Assembly: GCF_001975825.1 (NCBI RefSeq)
Contig: NZ_MTKN01000056.1
Span: forward strand, 1-52,284
DNA: 52,284 nucleotides
Source of the DNA: [Flexibacter] sp. ATCC 35208
GTDB lineage: Bacteria > Bacteroidota > Bacteroidia > Chitinophagales > Chitinophagaceae
Direction: 5' to 3'
Shown: piece by piece, positions 42,839 through 52,284 of the stretch
Numbering within the stretch: the stretch's first letter is position 1
Layout of the letters: every line of letters begins with the position of its first letter
Program-made: the position numbers and the translations under genes
Notes under the pieces: model-generated
The model's database searches: none
What the model saw: only the letters and a program-made list of their open reading frames with translations
What the model was told of the DNA's origin: nothing

Positions 42839-45800
42839 TTAGAAGCCTACCTTAACACCTAGATTATATGCACGTACCAATGGATACTTACCATAGTCTA
42901 CACCTGGTGTCAGGTTATTTCCATCATTATAATCTACTTCAGGATTGTAACCTTTGTATTTAGAAATAGTGAATAGGTTGTCTACACTTGCATAGACTCT
43001 TGCATTGCTCAGGCCAAGACGTTTTTTCAGCACTCCCGACTTAATGTCATAACCCAGTGTAGCATTTGTACAACGGAAGAAAGAACCATTCTGCAGGTAG
43101 AAAGTAGACAAACGGGTACTATTACTCTGTGTACCACTTCTGGATGCACGGAATACGTGACCGTTACCTGGATTAGCTTCGCTCACATAGTGGCCTGCAG
43201 CATCGGCATATTGGTTACCGGAACCTTCCATGTTGTAAAGGTAGTAATCCTGACCATCCAGTACTTTGTTGCCATAAGAACCATTGAAAGAAGAAGAAAA
43301 GGTGAAATTCTTATAGCTGGCATTCAGCGCGAAACCATAAGTAAATTTAGCATATGGAGAACCGATCACCTTTTTATCATTATCATTTACAACACCATCC
43401 TTATTTACATCTTCAAAGTATAAATCGCCTGCTTTCAATGGAGAACTGTTAGCAGAAGATTCTGCCACCTTGCCCACATCACCAGGTTTGGCCACACCCA
43501 ATACCTTGAAGCCATAAAACATACCCACCGGTTGGCCTTCCTCTGTAATGTGTGTCTTGTAAGAACGCTCAGCACCAGCCTTGATAATAGTGCTACCACC
43601 ACCCAGATCCAGTACTTTATTTTTATTGATAGAGATATTACCCGCTACACCCAGGTGAAAATCTTTACCATCAATTACCCTGGCATCAACCTGCAGGTCT
43701 ATGCCACTATTACGGATCTTTGAATCACGCAGGTTAGTCAGGATGGAAGTAGAACCGGAGATAGCAGAAATTGTTTGTTGGAACAAGAGGTTGTAGGAAT
43801 AAGAAAGGTAATAGTTAGCAATGAAATTCAAACGACCTTTCAGGATGCCGATGTCAAGACCAGTATTAAACTGTGAAGTAGATTCCCAGCCCAGTTTCTG
43901 ATCTTTCAGGTCACCCGGATAATAGGCAGAGCTCACAGTACCCGAACCAAATACGGTACCGGTAGCTGTTGCCATAGTAGTCATCGTATTGTAGTTACCG
44001 ATATTATTGTTACCACTTAAACCCCAGCTGGCACGCAGTTTCAATGTAGAGAGCTGCCCCAGCCAGTCATGGTAAAAAGATTCGCCTGAAATATTCCAGC
44101 CTGCGGATACAGAAGGGAATAAACCCCACTTGTTCTGAGGACCAAAACGGGAAGAACCATCTGTACGGATAGATCCTGTCAGGAAATATTTTTCATTGTA
44201 ATTATAACTTGCACGACCAAAATAAGACATCATCGTCCAGGTAGATTTGTAGGCATCCGTCAGTTGGAAATCAGTTCCATCAGCACCTTTTGCAGTGATT
44301 TCCTGGATACGGTCATCTTCAAAACCTTTTGCAGTCACTTTTACCAGATCAGTGGTATTTATCTGGGCAGAATAACCAGCCAGACCAGTAATATTATGCT
44401 TACCAAATCGCTTGTTATAGTTCAGGGTGAACTCAGCCAGCTGGTCTACCACGTTCTGGTTTTGAGCAATACCATTTGCTGCTGCCTTTGCATTGTCAGA
44501 ATAAGGTGCACTTACGCCACTACTTAAGCTGGTAGGGTAATAATAGTTATACTTCTCGGAATAACTCATCATACCTACGTTTGCCTTCACAGTCAGTTCT
44601 GGCAGGATGGTATAAATAGCATAAGCGTTGTAGTTACTACGGTTACCTTTGCGGGTAATGTTAATTTCCTTTGCCAGAGCAATCGGGTTTTCGAAGCTGT
44701 TGTAACCATACTTAGTAGACAGTGCAGCAATTTCATTCTTCAGTGGATTACCATTAGAATCGTATGGCTGTGCACTTGGAGGCATCAACAGCGCCGTCAT
44801 GATCGGGTTGTGATCCCAGCGGCCTTCACTCAATTCCCTGTTCTGGTTGTTGGTGTAAGAAATGTTTACACCCGCCTTCAGTCTTGGATTGATCGTTGCA
44901 TCCAGGTTCATTCTCAGGTTGATCTTTTTTACACTTGTATTCAGTACCACACCATCCTGATCCTGGTAACCACCACTCATGTAATACCTGATATTGTCAG
45001 TACCACCAGAGAAGGATACATTGTGACGACCAAAGAAAGCATTCCTGTAAATCAGGTCCTGCCAGTCAGTATTATATTTAGAAGGAATTACCTTTTGATT
45101 GGCGAAGTCATAATAGCGGGGATCGATCTGCACAGCGTTCGCATTACCCACATTTGCCACGCGGGTAGCATTGTTATCACTCATCATACCATCATTCCAT
45201 GTCAAAGAGGTATTGTTTTCTATCAGGTTCCTATAAGTACCATTACGACCGTCTACCAGCAGTTGCAGGAACTGGTTGCTGTCTAACAGCTTCACTTTCT
45301 TAGACACCTGGTTTACACCTGTGGTATAACTATATTCCAGTTTACCTCTGCTACCGGATTTACCTCTTTTGGTAGTGATCATCACCACCCCGCCGGAAGC
45401 CCGGGAACCATAGATGGCTGCAGAAGCCGCATCTTTGAGGATGTCGATGGTTTCGATATCTTCAGGGTTGATGAAAACGTCTGCATCTACAGGGTAACCA
45501 TCTACTACATACAATGGATCAGAGCTCGCATTGAAGGAGCCAATACCACGCACACGGATCTTGGTGCTCTTGTAAGGTGCACCGCTCACCTGCGATACCT
45601 GTACACCTGCTACTTTACCTACAATCGCCTGACCTACGGTAGGTGCTGTGAGGTTCATTTCGCTCGCTTTTACGCTGGATACAGCACCGGTCAGATCGCT
45701 CTTTCTTACAGACTGGTAACCGATGGCTACCACTTCCTGGAGCTGGCTGTTCTGGCTTTTCAGACGTACGTTCAGAATGTTCTCTGAAGTAACCGGTAAT

Positions 45801-46384
45801 TCCTGTGGAGCGAAACCGATGAAGTTAAATACCAGAACATCACCGATGTTTACTTTGATGGAGTACTTACCATCAACATCGGTAGTTGTGTTTACCTTAG
45901 ATGTTTTTTCGTGAATGCTCACACCTGGAATAGGCATGTTGCTTTCGTCAGTAACCACACCTGAGATGGTCACTGTTGCGGCATCGGTAGTTTGTGCTAC
46001 TACAACCGGAACAGCTTTTATTTTTTCAATCTTCAGGAAGATGTGACGCTCATCCACCTGTTTCACAGCACCTTCGTACCCTTTCAGTAAATCCTGCAAA
46101 ACGGACGCCAGTGGAGCAGCAGCAGCTTTGTAGCTCACAAGCTGATTATCTGCAACATGTGTAGTATTGTAACCAATGGAAAGGCCAGTCTGAGATTCAA
46201 TGAGTAAAAATACTTTTCTGAGTGGTGTGTTTTTAACGTCTAAATTAATGCGTGTATCACGCACCTGTATCGTGATCTGGCTGCGCAGTTCTGTCGCAAA
46301 ACCCATTACATGACAAGTCAATAATATGAGCAGCAGGTACGCCCGGTGCGTCATATTTGTTGGCATTTTACATCTTATTCGCAT
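42839..46384 (-). CDS. SusC-type TonB-dependent transporter with STN domain (pair 2)
   Basis: An 1181-residue outer-membrane importer. After the signal peptide comes a secretin/TonB short N-terminal (STN) domain (about 35-118, ITIQVRDTRINLDVKNTPLRKVFLL), which contacts a FecR anti-sigma factor. The carboxypeptidase-regulatory domain, the plug (QEVVAIGYQSVRKSDLTGAVSSV) and a barrel ending VRAYNLGVKVGF follow. The frame opens at 46384, overlapping the fecR stop by 10 bases; an ATG at 46366 (MPTNMTHRAYLL) is also plausible. With the upstream sigma and FecR genes it forms a ligand-responsive unit. The ligand is unknown. Confidence 0.95.
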   Translation of the reverse strand: MRIRCKMPTNMTHRAYLLLILLTCHVMGFATELRSQITIQVRDTRINLDVKNTPLRKVFLLIESQTGLSIGYNTTHVADNQLVSYKAAAAPLASVLQDLLKGYEGAVKQVDERHIFLKIEKIKAVPVVVAQTTDAATVTISGVVTDESNMPIPGVSIHEKTSKVNTTTDVDGKYSIKVNIGDVLVFNFIGFAPQELPVTSENILNVRLKSQNSQLQEVVAIGYQSVRKSDLTGAVSSVKASEMNLTAPTVGQAIVGKVAGVQVSQVSGAPYKSTKIRVRGIGSFNASSDPLYVVDGYPVDADVFINPEDIETIDILKDAASAAIYGSRASGGVVMITTKRGKSGSRGKLEYSYTTGVNQVSKKVKLLDSNQFLQLLVDGRNGTYRNLIENNTSLTWNDGMMSDNNATRVANVGNANAVQIDPRYYDFANQKVIPSKYNTDWQDLIYRNAFFGRHNVSFSGGTDNIRYYMSGGYQDQDGVVLNTSVKKINLRMNLDATINPRLKAGVNISYTNNQNRELSEGRWDHNPIMTALLMPPSAQPYDSNGNPLKNEIAALSTKYGYNSFENPIALAKEINITRKGNRSNYNAYAIYTILPELTVKANVGMMSYSEKYNYYYPTSLSSGVSAPYSDNAKAAANGIAQNQNVVDQLAEFTLNYNKRFGKHNITGLAGYSAQINTTDLVKVTAKGFEDDRIQEITAKGADGTDFQLTDAYKSTWTMMSYFGRASYNYNEKYFLTGSIRTDGSSRFGPQNKWGLFPSVSAGWNISGESFYHDWLGQLSTLKLRASWGLSGNNNIGNYNTMTTMATATGTVFGSGTVSSAYYPGDLKDQKLGWESTSQFNTGLDIGILKGRLNFIANYYLSYSYNLLFQQTISAISGSTSILTNLRDSKIRNSGIDLQVDARVIDGKDFHLGVAGNISINKNKVLDLGGGSTIIKAGAERSYKTHITEEGQPVGMFYGFKVLGVAKPGDVGKVAESSANSSPLKAGDLYFEDVNKDGVVNDNDKKVIGSPYAKFTYGFALNASYKNFTFSSSFNGSYGNKVLDGQDYYLYNMEGSGNQYADAAGHYVSEANPGNGHVFRASRSGTQSNSTRLSTFYLQNGSFFRCTNATLGYDIKSGVLKKRLGLSNARVYASVDNLFTISKYKGYNPEVDYNDGNNLTPGVDYGKYPLVRAYNLGVKVGF

Positions 46385-47346
46385 GATGCTGTGTTGATTT
46401 TAATTTCATTATGATTAATCTGATAGGTAATGCCGGATAACTGTGACAGCAATCTCATGGCATTCTCCACCGTTTCATTTTTTAACTGTAATGTGTATTT
46501 ACAATTGTGTCTGGCTTGTCCTGTCAGGGTGATATGGATATTGTATTGTCGTTCTAAAACAGCGGCTATTTCCGGAATACTGGCTTGTTCGAAGTAGAAA
46601 ACATTGTTCTGCCATGCGGCAATTTCATTTGACTTTCCTGTACCTATGTTTAAGGAGTCGTGTTCTTTATTGTAGGTCAATACCTGGTCTTTGGTCAAAC
46701 CTGCGGAGAGTACAGTAGTTTGGGTAGCTGCCTTTTTCTCGATCCTTACTTTACCGGTCAGTACCGCAATCTCTACGTCTTTTTCACCGGGATAGGCTTT
46801 CACGTTGAAGGAAGTACCCAATACTACTGTTTGCAGGTTTCCACTACGAACAATAAATGGTTTTGCAATATGCTGCGCTACATCAAACACGGCTTCACCT
46901 GTCAGTTCGAGCACACGGTCACGTACGCCAAAGTCAGACGGGATGCGGAGTTGCGTATTCGCATTGATGGTCACGATACTACCATCAGGCAAGGTGATCT
47001 TTTTACGCTCAGCTTTTCCTGCCTGCAACAAGGCATAGGTAATGGGAGCAGGAGGCTGGTGTAATTGTTTATATATAAATAGGACAGACGTACATACTAA
47101 TATAAATACGGCGGCAACTTTCAGGATGCGTGGCAATACACGCACCTTCACCTTTGGATGGAATATGCGCTCCAAAGCCTCCAGGGCAGCGTCATTAGCA
47201 GCATCCGTAAATGCCGGATCGTCTTGTAATTCTTCGAAAGAATCAAACCACTCCCTGATACGGGCAGCTTCCTCCGGCGTAGCTTCACCGGCTCTGTATT
47301 TTTTTAAAAGCGATAATATCTCTGCTTTGTCTGATGATGTGTGCAT
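46375..47346 (-). CDS. FecR-family anti-sigma factor
   Basis: A 323-residue inner-membrane regulator. The cytoplasmic N-terminus (1-80, EILSLLKKYRAGEATPEEAARIREWF) holds the sigma factor. A transmembrane segment (about 85-107, ILKVAAVFILVCTSVLFIY) and a periplasmic FecR domain (about 130-240) with GSIVTINANTQLRIPSDFG and LTGEAVFDVAQHIAKPFIVRSG follow. The C-terminal domain binds the STN domain of the transporter. The gene is 15 bases after the sigma factor gene and overlaps the SusC frame. Confidence 0.95.
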   Translation of the reverse strand: MHTSSDKAEILSLLKKYRAGEATPEEAARIREWFDSFEELQDDPAFTDAANDAALEALERIFHPKVKVRVLPRILKVAAVFILVCTSVLFIYKQLHQPPAPITYALLQAGKAERKKITLPDGSIVTINANTQLRIPSDFGVRDRVLELTGEAVFDVAQHIAKPFIVRSGNLQTVVLGTSFNVKAYPGEKDVEIAVLTGKVRIEKKAATQTTVLSAGLTKDQVLTYNKEHDSLNIGTGKSNEIAAWQNNVFYFEQASIPEIAAVLERQYNIHITLTGQARHNCKYTLQLKNETVENAMRLLSQLSGITYQINHNEIKINTASCE

Positions 47347-47361
47347 TCATCAGTATAGTCT

Positions 47362-47979
47362 CTAAATCATATAAGCGGTACCGTTAAGGAATTGTAAACA
47401 CAATGTTAACAGAATGTAAACAGAGAGCCAATGGTCTGTTTGTAGACGGAGACGGATCCTTTTGAGGGCAAGCGATATGGTATTCTTTACGGTTTGCTCT
47501 GAGAGTCCGTATTCCTGGGCTATTTCGTGGATAGACTTAGATTCCCAGCGGCTGGAAATAAAAACTTTCCGCATGGTATCATTCATCTTTGCAACTTCAG
47601 TATCCACCTTTTCCCGCATTTCGACGGCTATTAACTGGTTCTCGACAGGGAAAGTACTGGGTTCGTCTTTTTCTAATAAGGTAGTTTGCCGCGCTAATAT
47701 TTTTTTGTGCGCTATCTGCCAGTCTATTACAGAATAGTAGGCGGCACGGCACATGTAGTTGAAGATCTTTTCGGGGTTTTGAATGTTGTGCCGGTTATTC
47801 CAGCAGGAGATCAGTACTTCCTGCAGTATATCTTTGGCGTCATCTTCCAATCGCACGCGGGCATAAATATACTTATACAACGCTACATTGTAGCGTAATA
47901 CAAGTATGGCAAAAGCTTTCTCATCGTTCTCCTTCCGGACTAAGGATAATAATTCCGCATCGGTCAAATTCTTCATCAT
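47362..47979 (-). CDS. ECF RNA polymerase sigma factor (FecI-like group)
   Basis: A 205-residue sigma-70 family factor. Region 2 is at about 20-85 (YARVRLEDDAKDILQEVLISCWNNRHNI), with region 4 at about 120-175 (ISSRWESKSIHEIAQEYGLSEQTVKNTISLALKRI). The C-terminus ends in a hydrophobic stretch typical of Bacteroidota sigma factors paired with FecR. Two adjacent ATGs (47979, 47976) are possible. It heads the sigma-FecR-SusC-SusD operon, so binding of ligand by the transporter should release it to activate transcription, probably of its own operon. Confidence 0.94.
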   Translation of the reverse strand: MMKNLTDAELLSLVRKENDEKAFAILVLRYNVALYKYIYARVRLEDDAKDILQEVLISCWNNRHNIQNPEKIFNYMCRAAYYSVIDWQIAHKKILARQTTLLEKDEPSTFPVENQLIAVEMREKVDTEVAKMNDTMRKVFISSRWESKSIHEIAQEYGLSEQTVKNTISLALKRIRLRLQTDHWLSVYILLTLCLQFLNGTAYMI

Positions 47980-48047
47980 AAGACGGAGCTCTAAAGCGAT
48001 GCGAAATTATTATTGAAAAAAATGGTTCTATATTATGTTTAAGTTAA

Positions 48048-49196
<1,149 letters not shown>

Positions 49197-49210
49197 TATT
49201 ATATGTATTA

Positions 49211-49242
49211 TTTGCAGCAAAGATATGCAACTTTGTTGCAAA
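49211..49242. promoter_or_regulatory. Palindromic operator and -7 element of the COG0523 gene
   Basis: A perfect palindrome TGCAAC-TTT-GTTGCA (49226-49240) lies inside a larger inverted repeat (tttgcagcaaag at 49211-49222 and ctttgttgcaaa at 49231-49242, one mismatch). On the minus strand TATCTTTG (49218-49225), an exact TAnnTTTG, is directly next to the palindrome, 21 bases before the start codon. A repressor bound here would block the promoter. Zur or another Fur-family protein is the natural suspect; this is inferred from the gene's family. The divergent subtilase gene begins at 49291. Confidence 0.6.
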
Positions 49243-49290
49243 TGAAACTTTTCCATAAAACTTTCGTAACTTCTAGGTAAATCCTTTGTT

Positions 49291-50697
49291 ATGAAACCCA
49301 TCTACCCTATTCTGTGCCTGCTGGCACTCAGCGCCTGTTCCCGGAAGGATACGCTTCCCACTATCAACAATTCAAATCCTGACACGATTATTCCGAAATC
49401 TGCTATCAATGATTTTATTGAACAACGACTTAAAGAGGAGGATCATTTCGACTGGGCCATGGCCAATGATAGTATGTTGTGGAGTGCATTGATTCAGTCA
49501 GATAGTGTATTAAGTATAGGCTATAATACCGGCGATAAGGAGAAAGTATTAAAAGTGGTAAAGGAACATGAAGGCGCGCTTATTTATCCATTTAAAGAAG
49601 GGAAATTGCCATTTCTTAATTTGAAAGTGGGTAATTATGCTACGATCAAAGCACTGCGTGGATTTGTTCGCTATGCAGATCCTATTGGCTATGGTGCTTA
49701 TAGTCAGGCTAATGCAAGGCCTGCCAGTAGCTTATTGAATTTCGGCTGCGGGAGTAATACAGCCCAAACGAATATTGAATATACTTCGATACTCCCTGCA
49801 GCCAAACAATCCTGGAATTACACTTATCACCACATTCCTGAGGCATGGGCACAATCTACAGGAGCAAATATCAAGGTTATGATTATTGATACGGGTATCA
49901 GTGATGCGCAGGAAAACTTAGGCTCCGCATTCAATCAGGGTTACTCTTCGGGACGAAGCATTGCACGTGCGGTGACATATTCCGGTGCTACCACCAATGA
50001 CGATTGCGGGCATGGTACCAGTATGGCGGGTGTACTGGCAGGACCTCGGGGCACAGATGGCAATACTGCTGGCATTGCCTACAATTGTAATCTGCTCATG
50101 GTACATGCGGCTGAAAATGTGGTGATCCTCTCTTCAAAATCTGTAAATGGTGTAACTGATGCTTATGTACTGGGTGCAGATGATCCGGATGTAAAGATCA
50201 TCAGTATGAGTTTGGGTACCATCTTTAGCTATGGTCAGATCAAGGATGCGATTGCTTATGCTGATAGCAAACAGAAATTGATGTTCTGTGCCGCAGGTAC
50301 TTCATTTTCATTCTTTGCAAGTTTTGTGGGAGTGATCTTTCCGGCTAACCAGCCACAGGTACATGCTGTAACGGGGGTGAAAGATAACCTGACCACACGT
50401 TGTGACGACTGTCACGTAGGGAGCAAAGTAGATTTTACAATAGTGATGGAAAAAGCCAGTAACGGTTTGCATCCATTGAGTATTGCGATGAGCGGGGATG
50501 TACCTTCCACAGTAGGCGGGTCTTCTGTAGCAACGGCAAGTTGTTCTGCCATCGCAGCATTGATATGGAGTAAAAACCCGGGTTATCCAAGAGATAGCAT
50601 TATCAGCAAGATGCAGAGAGCAGGCACCTACCCTGTGACCCGCAATAGTTCTTTTGGCTGGGGGATAGTGAATGTCGCTACGGCCTTATCGCTTTAG
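49291..50697 (+). CDS. S8-family peptidase-like lipoprotein
   Basis: A 468-residue predicted lipoprotein (lipobox LSAC, Cys16) with an N-terminal extension of about 170 residues and a subtilase domain from about 180. The triad is present: Asp200 (MIIDTGIS), His241 (CGHGTSMAGV) and Ser412 (VGGSSVATAS). The usual oxyanion asparagine of AAGN is replaced by Thr337 (CAAGTSFS). The serine block also departs from the standard GTSMA(T/S)P. Activity may be reduced or altered. It ends 12 bases inside the convergent response-regulator remnant. It diverges from the COG0523 gene, so it could share its operator. Confidence 0.85.
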   Translation: MKPIYPILCLLALSACSRKDTLPTINNSNPDTIIPKSAINDFIEQRLKEEDHFDWAMANDSMLWSALIQSDSVLSIGYNTGDKEKVLKVVKEHEGALIYPFKEGKLPFLNLKVGNYATIKALRGFVRYADPIGYGAYSQANARPASSLLNFGCGSNTAQTNIEYTSILPAAKQSWNYTYHHIPEAWAQSTGANIKVMIIDTGISDAQENLGSAFNQGYSSGRSIARAVTYSGATTNDDCGHGTSMAGVLAGPRGTDGNTAGIAYNCNLLMVHAAENVVILSSKSVNGVTDAYVLGADDPDVKIISMSLGTIFSYGQIKDAIAYADSKQKLMFCAAGTSFSFFASFVGVIFPANQPQVHAVTGVKDNLTTRCDDCHVGSKVDFTIVMEKASNGLHPLSIAMSGDVPSTVGGSSVATASCSAIAALIWSKNPGYPRDSIISKMQRAGTYPVTRNSSFGWGIVNVATALSL

Positions 50698-51348
50698 GAA
50701 ACGATTATGTAAAATGCGTTGTAGTGTTTCTTCCTTCTGATATTTGGAAACTGGAATCTGGAAAGCACCTACATACAGCGTGTTACCTTCAATACTATTG
50801 ATTTTGTCGATGGCCACCAGGTAAGACTTGTGTGGTTGTACAAAAGATGTTGCGGGCAGGTGCTCCTGCAACATCTTTAATGTAAGGTGTGTGATGATCT
50901 TTCTGTCAGGTACGTGAATAGCAGCATAATTCTCCATGGCTTCGACAAAGAGAATGTCATTCACGCTGATCTTTTCCAGCTTGCTATCAACTTTTACAAA
51001 GAAGTAATCGCTTGTGGATGGTTGGGTTTGGAAATGGTCATAGATCTTATTGGCTGTTTTGAGAAAGCGTTCAAAAGAAATAGGTTTTAATAAATAGTCC
51101 AGTACTTCCAGTTCATATCCATGTAGTGCGTATTTTTCGTACGCAGTGGTAAATACGACCTTTGGCGGGCGGGTAAGGTTTTTTAACAATTCAATACCTG
51201 TCATATAAGGCATCTCAATATCCAGGAATAAAACATCTACCTGTTGTTGTTTTAGCAACGAGTTCAATTCAATGGCATTTTCACACATGCCTTTCAGATC
51301 AAGAAAATCAATCTTCTCAAGATTGCATAAGTTTGAGTTTATGCAGGA
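50686..51348 (-). pseudogene. 5'-truncated LytTR-type response regulator
   Basis: An open frame of 200 codons from ATG 51288 encodes the later part of a receiver domain (VLFLDIEMPYMTGIELLKNL, LDYLLKPISFERF) and a complete LytTR DNA-binding domain (KVDSKLEKISVNDILFVEAMENYAAIHV... SFVQPHKSYLV). The phosphorylatable Asp in FLDIEMP is present. The first beta-strand and acidic pair of the receiver (normally xxDDEP within 10 residues of the start) are gone. Frame and similarity continue upstream of the ATG for about 20 codons (NLEKIDFLDLKG) to a stop at 51352-51354. The gene therefore looks cut, not mis-started. No partner histidine kinase is beside it. Confidence 0.75.
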
Positions 51349-51365
51349 AAATTAGCGAGGATGTT

Positions 51366-51419
51366 GGGGAGGGGGAAATAAGTTTGACGTAAGGGCGGAT
51401 TTTGGGGGTGTAGGGGGGG
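51366..51419 (+). other. G-run cluster
   Basis: Five G runs on the plus strand (51366-51369, 51371-51375, 51393-51395, 51404-51408, 51413-51419) lie between the truncated regulator and the SDR gene. Composition differs sharply from the rest of the window. It could fold as a G-quadruplex or may mark a recombination or repair junction. Confidence 0.5.
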
Positions 51420-51442
51420 ATAGAAAGAAAGACCTTTTAAAA

Positions 51443-52165
51443 CTATGGCAATCTCGCCGCCAACTTTTCAGGCATCAATCTCAATACCTGATATATTAAT
51501 TTCCATTTTATGCCCGGTACAATCGTAAACCCATTACCTGCATTTACAATTTCATTCGCAATAAACGAAGGTTCCATTAATAAAGACTCCGGGAGGTCAA
51601 GTCCGGCCGTCATCTTACTACGGATATAGCCTGCTACTATCACATTTACCACGACCTTTCTGGCAAACAAATATTGTCTCATCCCTGCCAGATATTGCGT
51701 AAATGCTGCTTTTGTACTACCGTAAATAAAGTTACTTTTTCGTCCACGTACACCTGATAACGAGGATAGCCCGATGATCCGTTCCAGGTGCTCATTCCCC
51801 TTGTCATTTACAATGATATTAATGATGGATACAGCGCCGGCATAGTGTACCTGCATCATCCGATAACAACCTTCCCAATCTGTCAGGGCCTGTTCATTCG
51901 TTACCTGAAAACCGGCTGCATATACAACGATATGGGGTTTTGCAGGCAATGAAGCGTAGAAAGCCACATGTGTTTCAAAAGCAATGGCATCAAAATAACA
52001 GATAGTCAACCGGCTATCAGAAACCTTCTTCGCTTCCATAAACGATTCTATTGCTGCTGTACTACGGGAGGCTGCTATCACCTGATACCCTTTTTCGAGA
52101 TATAATAATGTAGCTTCTTTCGCTACATCAGAATTGGCGCCGAGGATCAATACAGTTTTGGACAT
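51443..52165 (-). CDS. Short-chain dehydrogenase/reductase (DprE2-like)
   Basis: A 240-residue Rossmann-fold NAD(P)-dependent oxidoreductase. The cofactor motif is LILGANSDVAKE (6-17); catalytic Ser134/135 (IGLSSLSGVRGRK) with Tyr148 and Lys152 (YGSTKAAF) complete the active site. The GANSDVAKE-type opening and the extended C-terminus resemble the reductase partner of decaprenylphosphoryl ribose epimerisation (DprE2), but the substrate is not determined. The ATG at 52165 is preferred over a longer frame. It follows the end of another gene by 21 bases. Confidence 0.8.
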   Translation of the reverse strand: MSKTVLILGANSDVAKEATLLYLEKGYQVIAASRSTAAIESFMEAKKVSDSRLTICYFDAIAFETHVAFYASLPAKPHIVVYAAGFQVTNEQALTDWEGCYRMMQVHYAGAVSIINIIVNDKGNEHLERIIGLSSLSGVRGRKSNFIYGSTKAAFTQYLAGMRQYLFARKVVVNVIVAGYIRSKMTAGLDLPESLLMEPSFIANEIVNAGNGFTIVPGIKWKLIYQVLRLMPEKLAARLP

Positions 52166-52186
52166 ATAAAGCAAGCTAAGAAAAAA

Positions 52187-52284
52187 CTAAATCATTTTAG
52201 CAACCCCATCGGCTAAAATCCTGCTATTCTTTGTTAATTCCCGCAAATACCCTCTCCTTTTTTCATAATGAAGTTGTTTACACT
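52187..52284 (-). CDS. C-terminal end of an unidentified gene (partial)
   Basis: The minus strand is open from the window edge to a TAG at 52187-52189, encoding 31 residues (ending ...RGYLRELTKNSRILADGVAKMI). The 21-base spacing to the SDR start suggests co-transcription. I do not recognise the family. A DprE1-like partner would fit the SDR, but the visible end does not show its usual terminus. Confidence 0.55.
   Translation of the reverse strand, partial: CKQLHYEKRRGYLRELTKNSRILADGVAKMI

Noticed and set aside
31390..46384. Long antisense open frames inside the SusC, SusD and kinase genes
   Set aside because: They are shadows of well-supported genes, with no recognisable domains and compositions typical of reverse frames.
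46375..47979. Sigma-FecR-SusCD operon as a novel regulatory system
   Set aside because: The arrangement, STN domain and gene order are standard for Bacteroidota transport units.

Overview
The window looks like a chromosomal segment of a member of the Bacteroidota, most likely family Chitinophagaceae and close to Chitinophaga. This is inferred from gene content, not from a database search. The evidence is two SusC/SusD outer-membrane pairs, one behind an ECF sigma factor and FecR anti-sigma factor; a type IX secretion tail on a GH76 glycosidase; exact matches to the Bacteroidota promoter -7 element (TAnnTTTG); weak ribosome-binding sites; and a mid-range G+C content. No tRNA, rRNA, prophage, insertion sequence or CRISPR array was recognised.

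Layout. Positions 1-3700 hold a small unknown protein, a 640-base non-coding stretch with terminator-like hairpins, a secreted subtilase and a DUF4870 membrane protein. Positions 3742-7619 (minus strand) hold the RNase P RNA, a DUF2027/Smr protein, a DoxX-like protein and an amino-acid permease. Positions 7936-13469 form a compact minus-strand operon: bioD, 5-formyl-THF cyclo-ligase, lpxK, RNase R and a polyprenyl diphosphate synthase. Positions 13573-19883 (plus strand) carry cystathionine beta-synthase, a BtuF-like binding protein, class II aldolase, accD, smpB and a TPR lipoprotein. Positions 20134-29439 (minus strand) carry RNase HI, an acyl-CoA carboxylase beta subunit, an NlpC/P60 hydrolase, a CapA-like protein, a GH76 enzyme with crystallin domains, a MarR-GNAT fusion, and a cytochrome c/sugar dehydrogenase pair. 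Positions 29560-47979 are the accessory, surface-oriented part: SusCD pair 1, a CBM6-like protein, a split CheB / CheR-PAS-histidine kinase system, a LURP-one-like protein, and the sigma-FecR-SusC-SusD operon. Positions 48048-52284 hold a COG0523 (CobW-type) metallochaperone with a palindromic operator, a subtilase lipoprotein, a 5'-truncated LytTR response regulator, an SDR and the end of an unidentified gene.

The most unusual signal is seen twice at unlinked loci. Just past the stop codon of the polyprenyl synthase gene and of smpB there are tandem, progressively decayed copies of that gene's own last ~10-20 codons. Many differences between copies are synonymous: all Leu codons of the synthase tail stay Leu, although the codons differ. 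The copy nearest the gene is the best preserved. This could be a scar of repeated integration at gene ends, a reservoir of gene tails, or slippage with drift; sequence alone does not decide. Other items worth a look are the truncated response regulator beside a G-run cluster, the non-canonical oxyanion residue in the subtilase lipoprotein, and the operator in front of the COG0523 gene.
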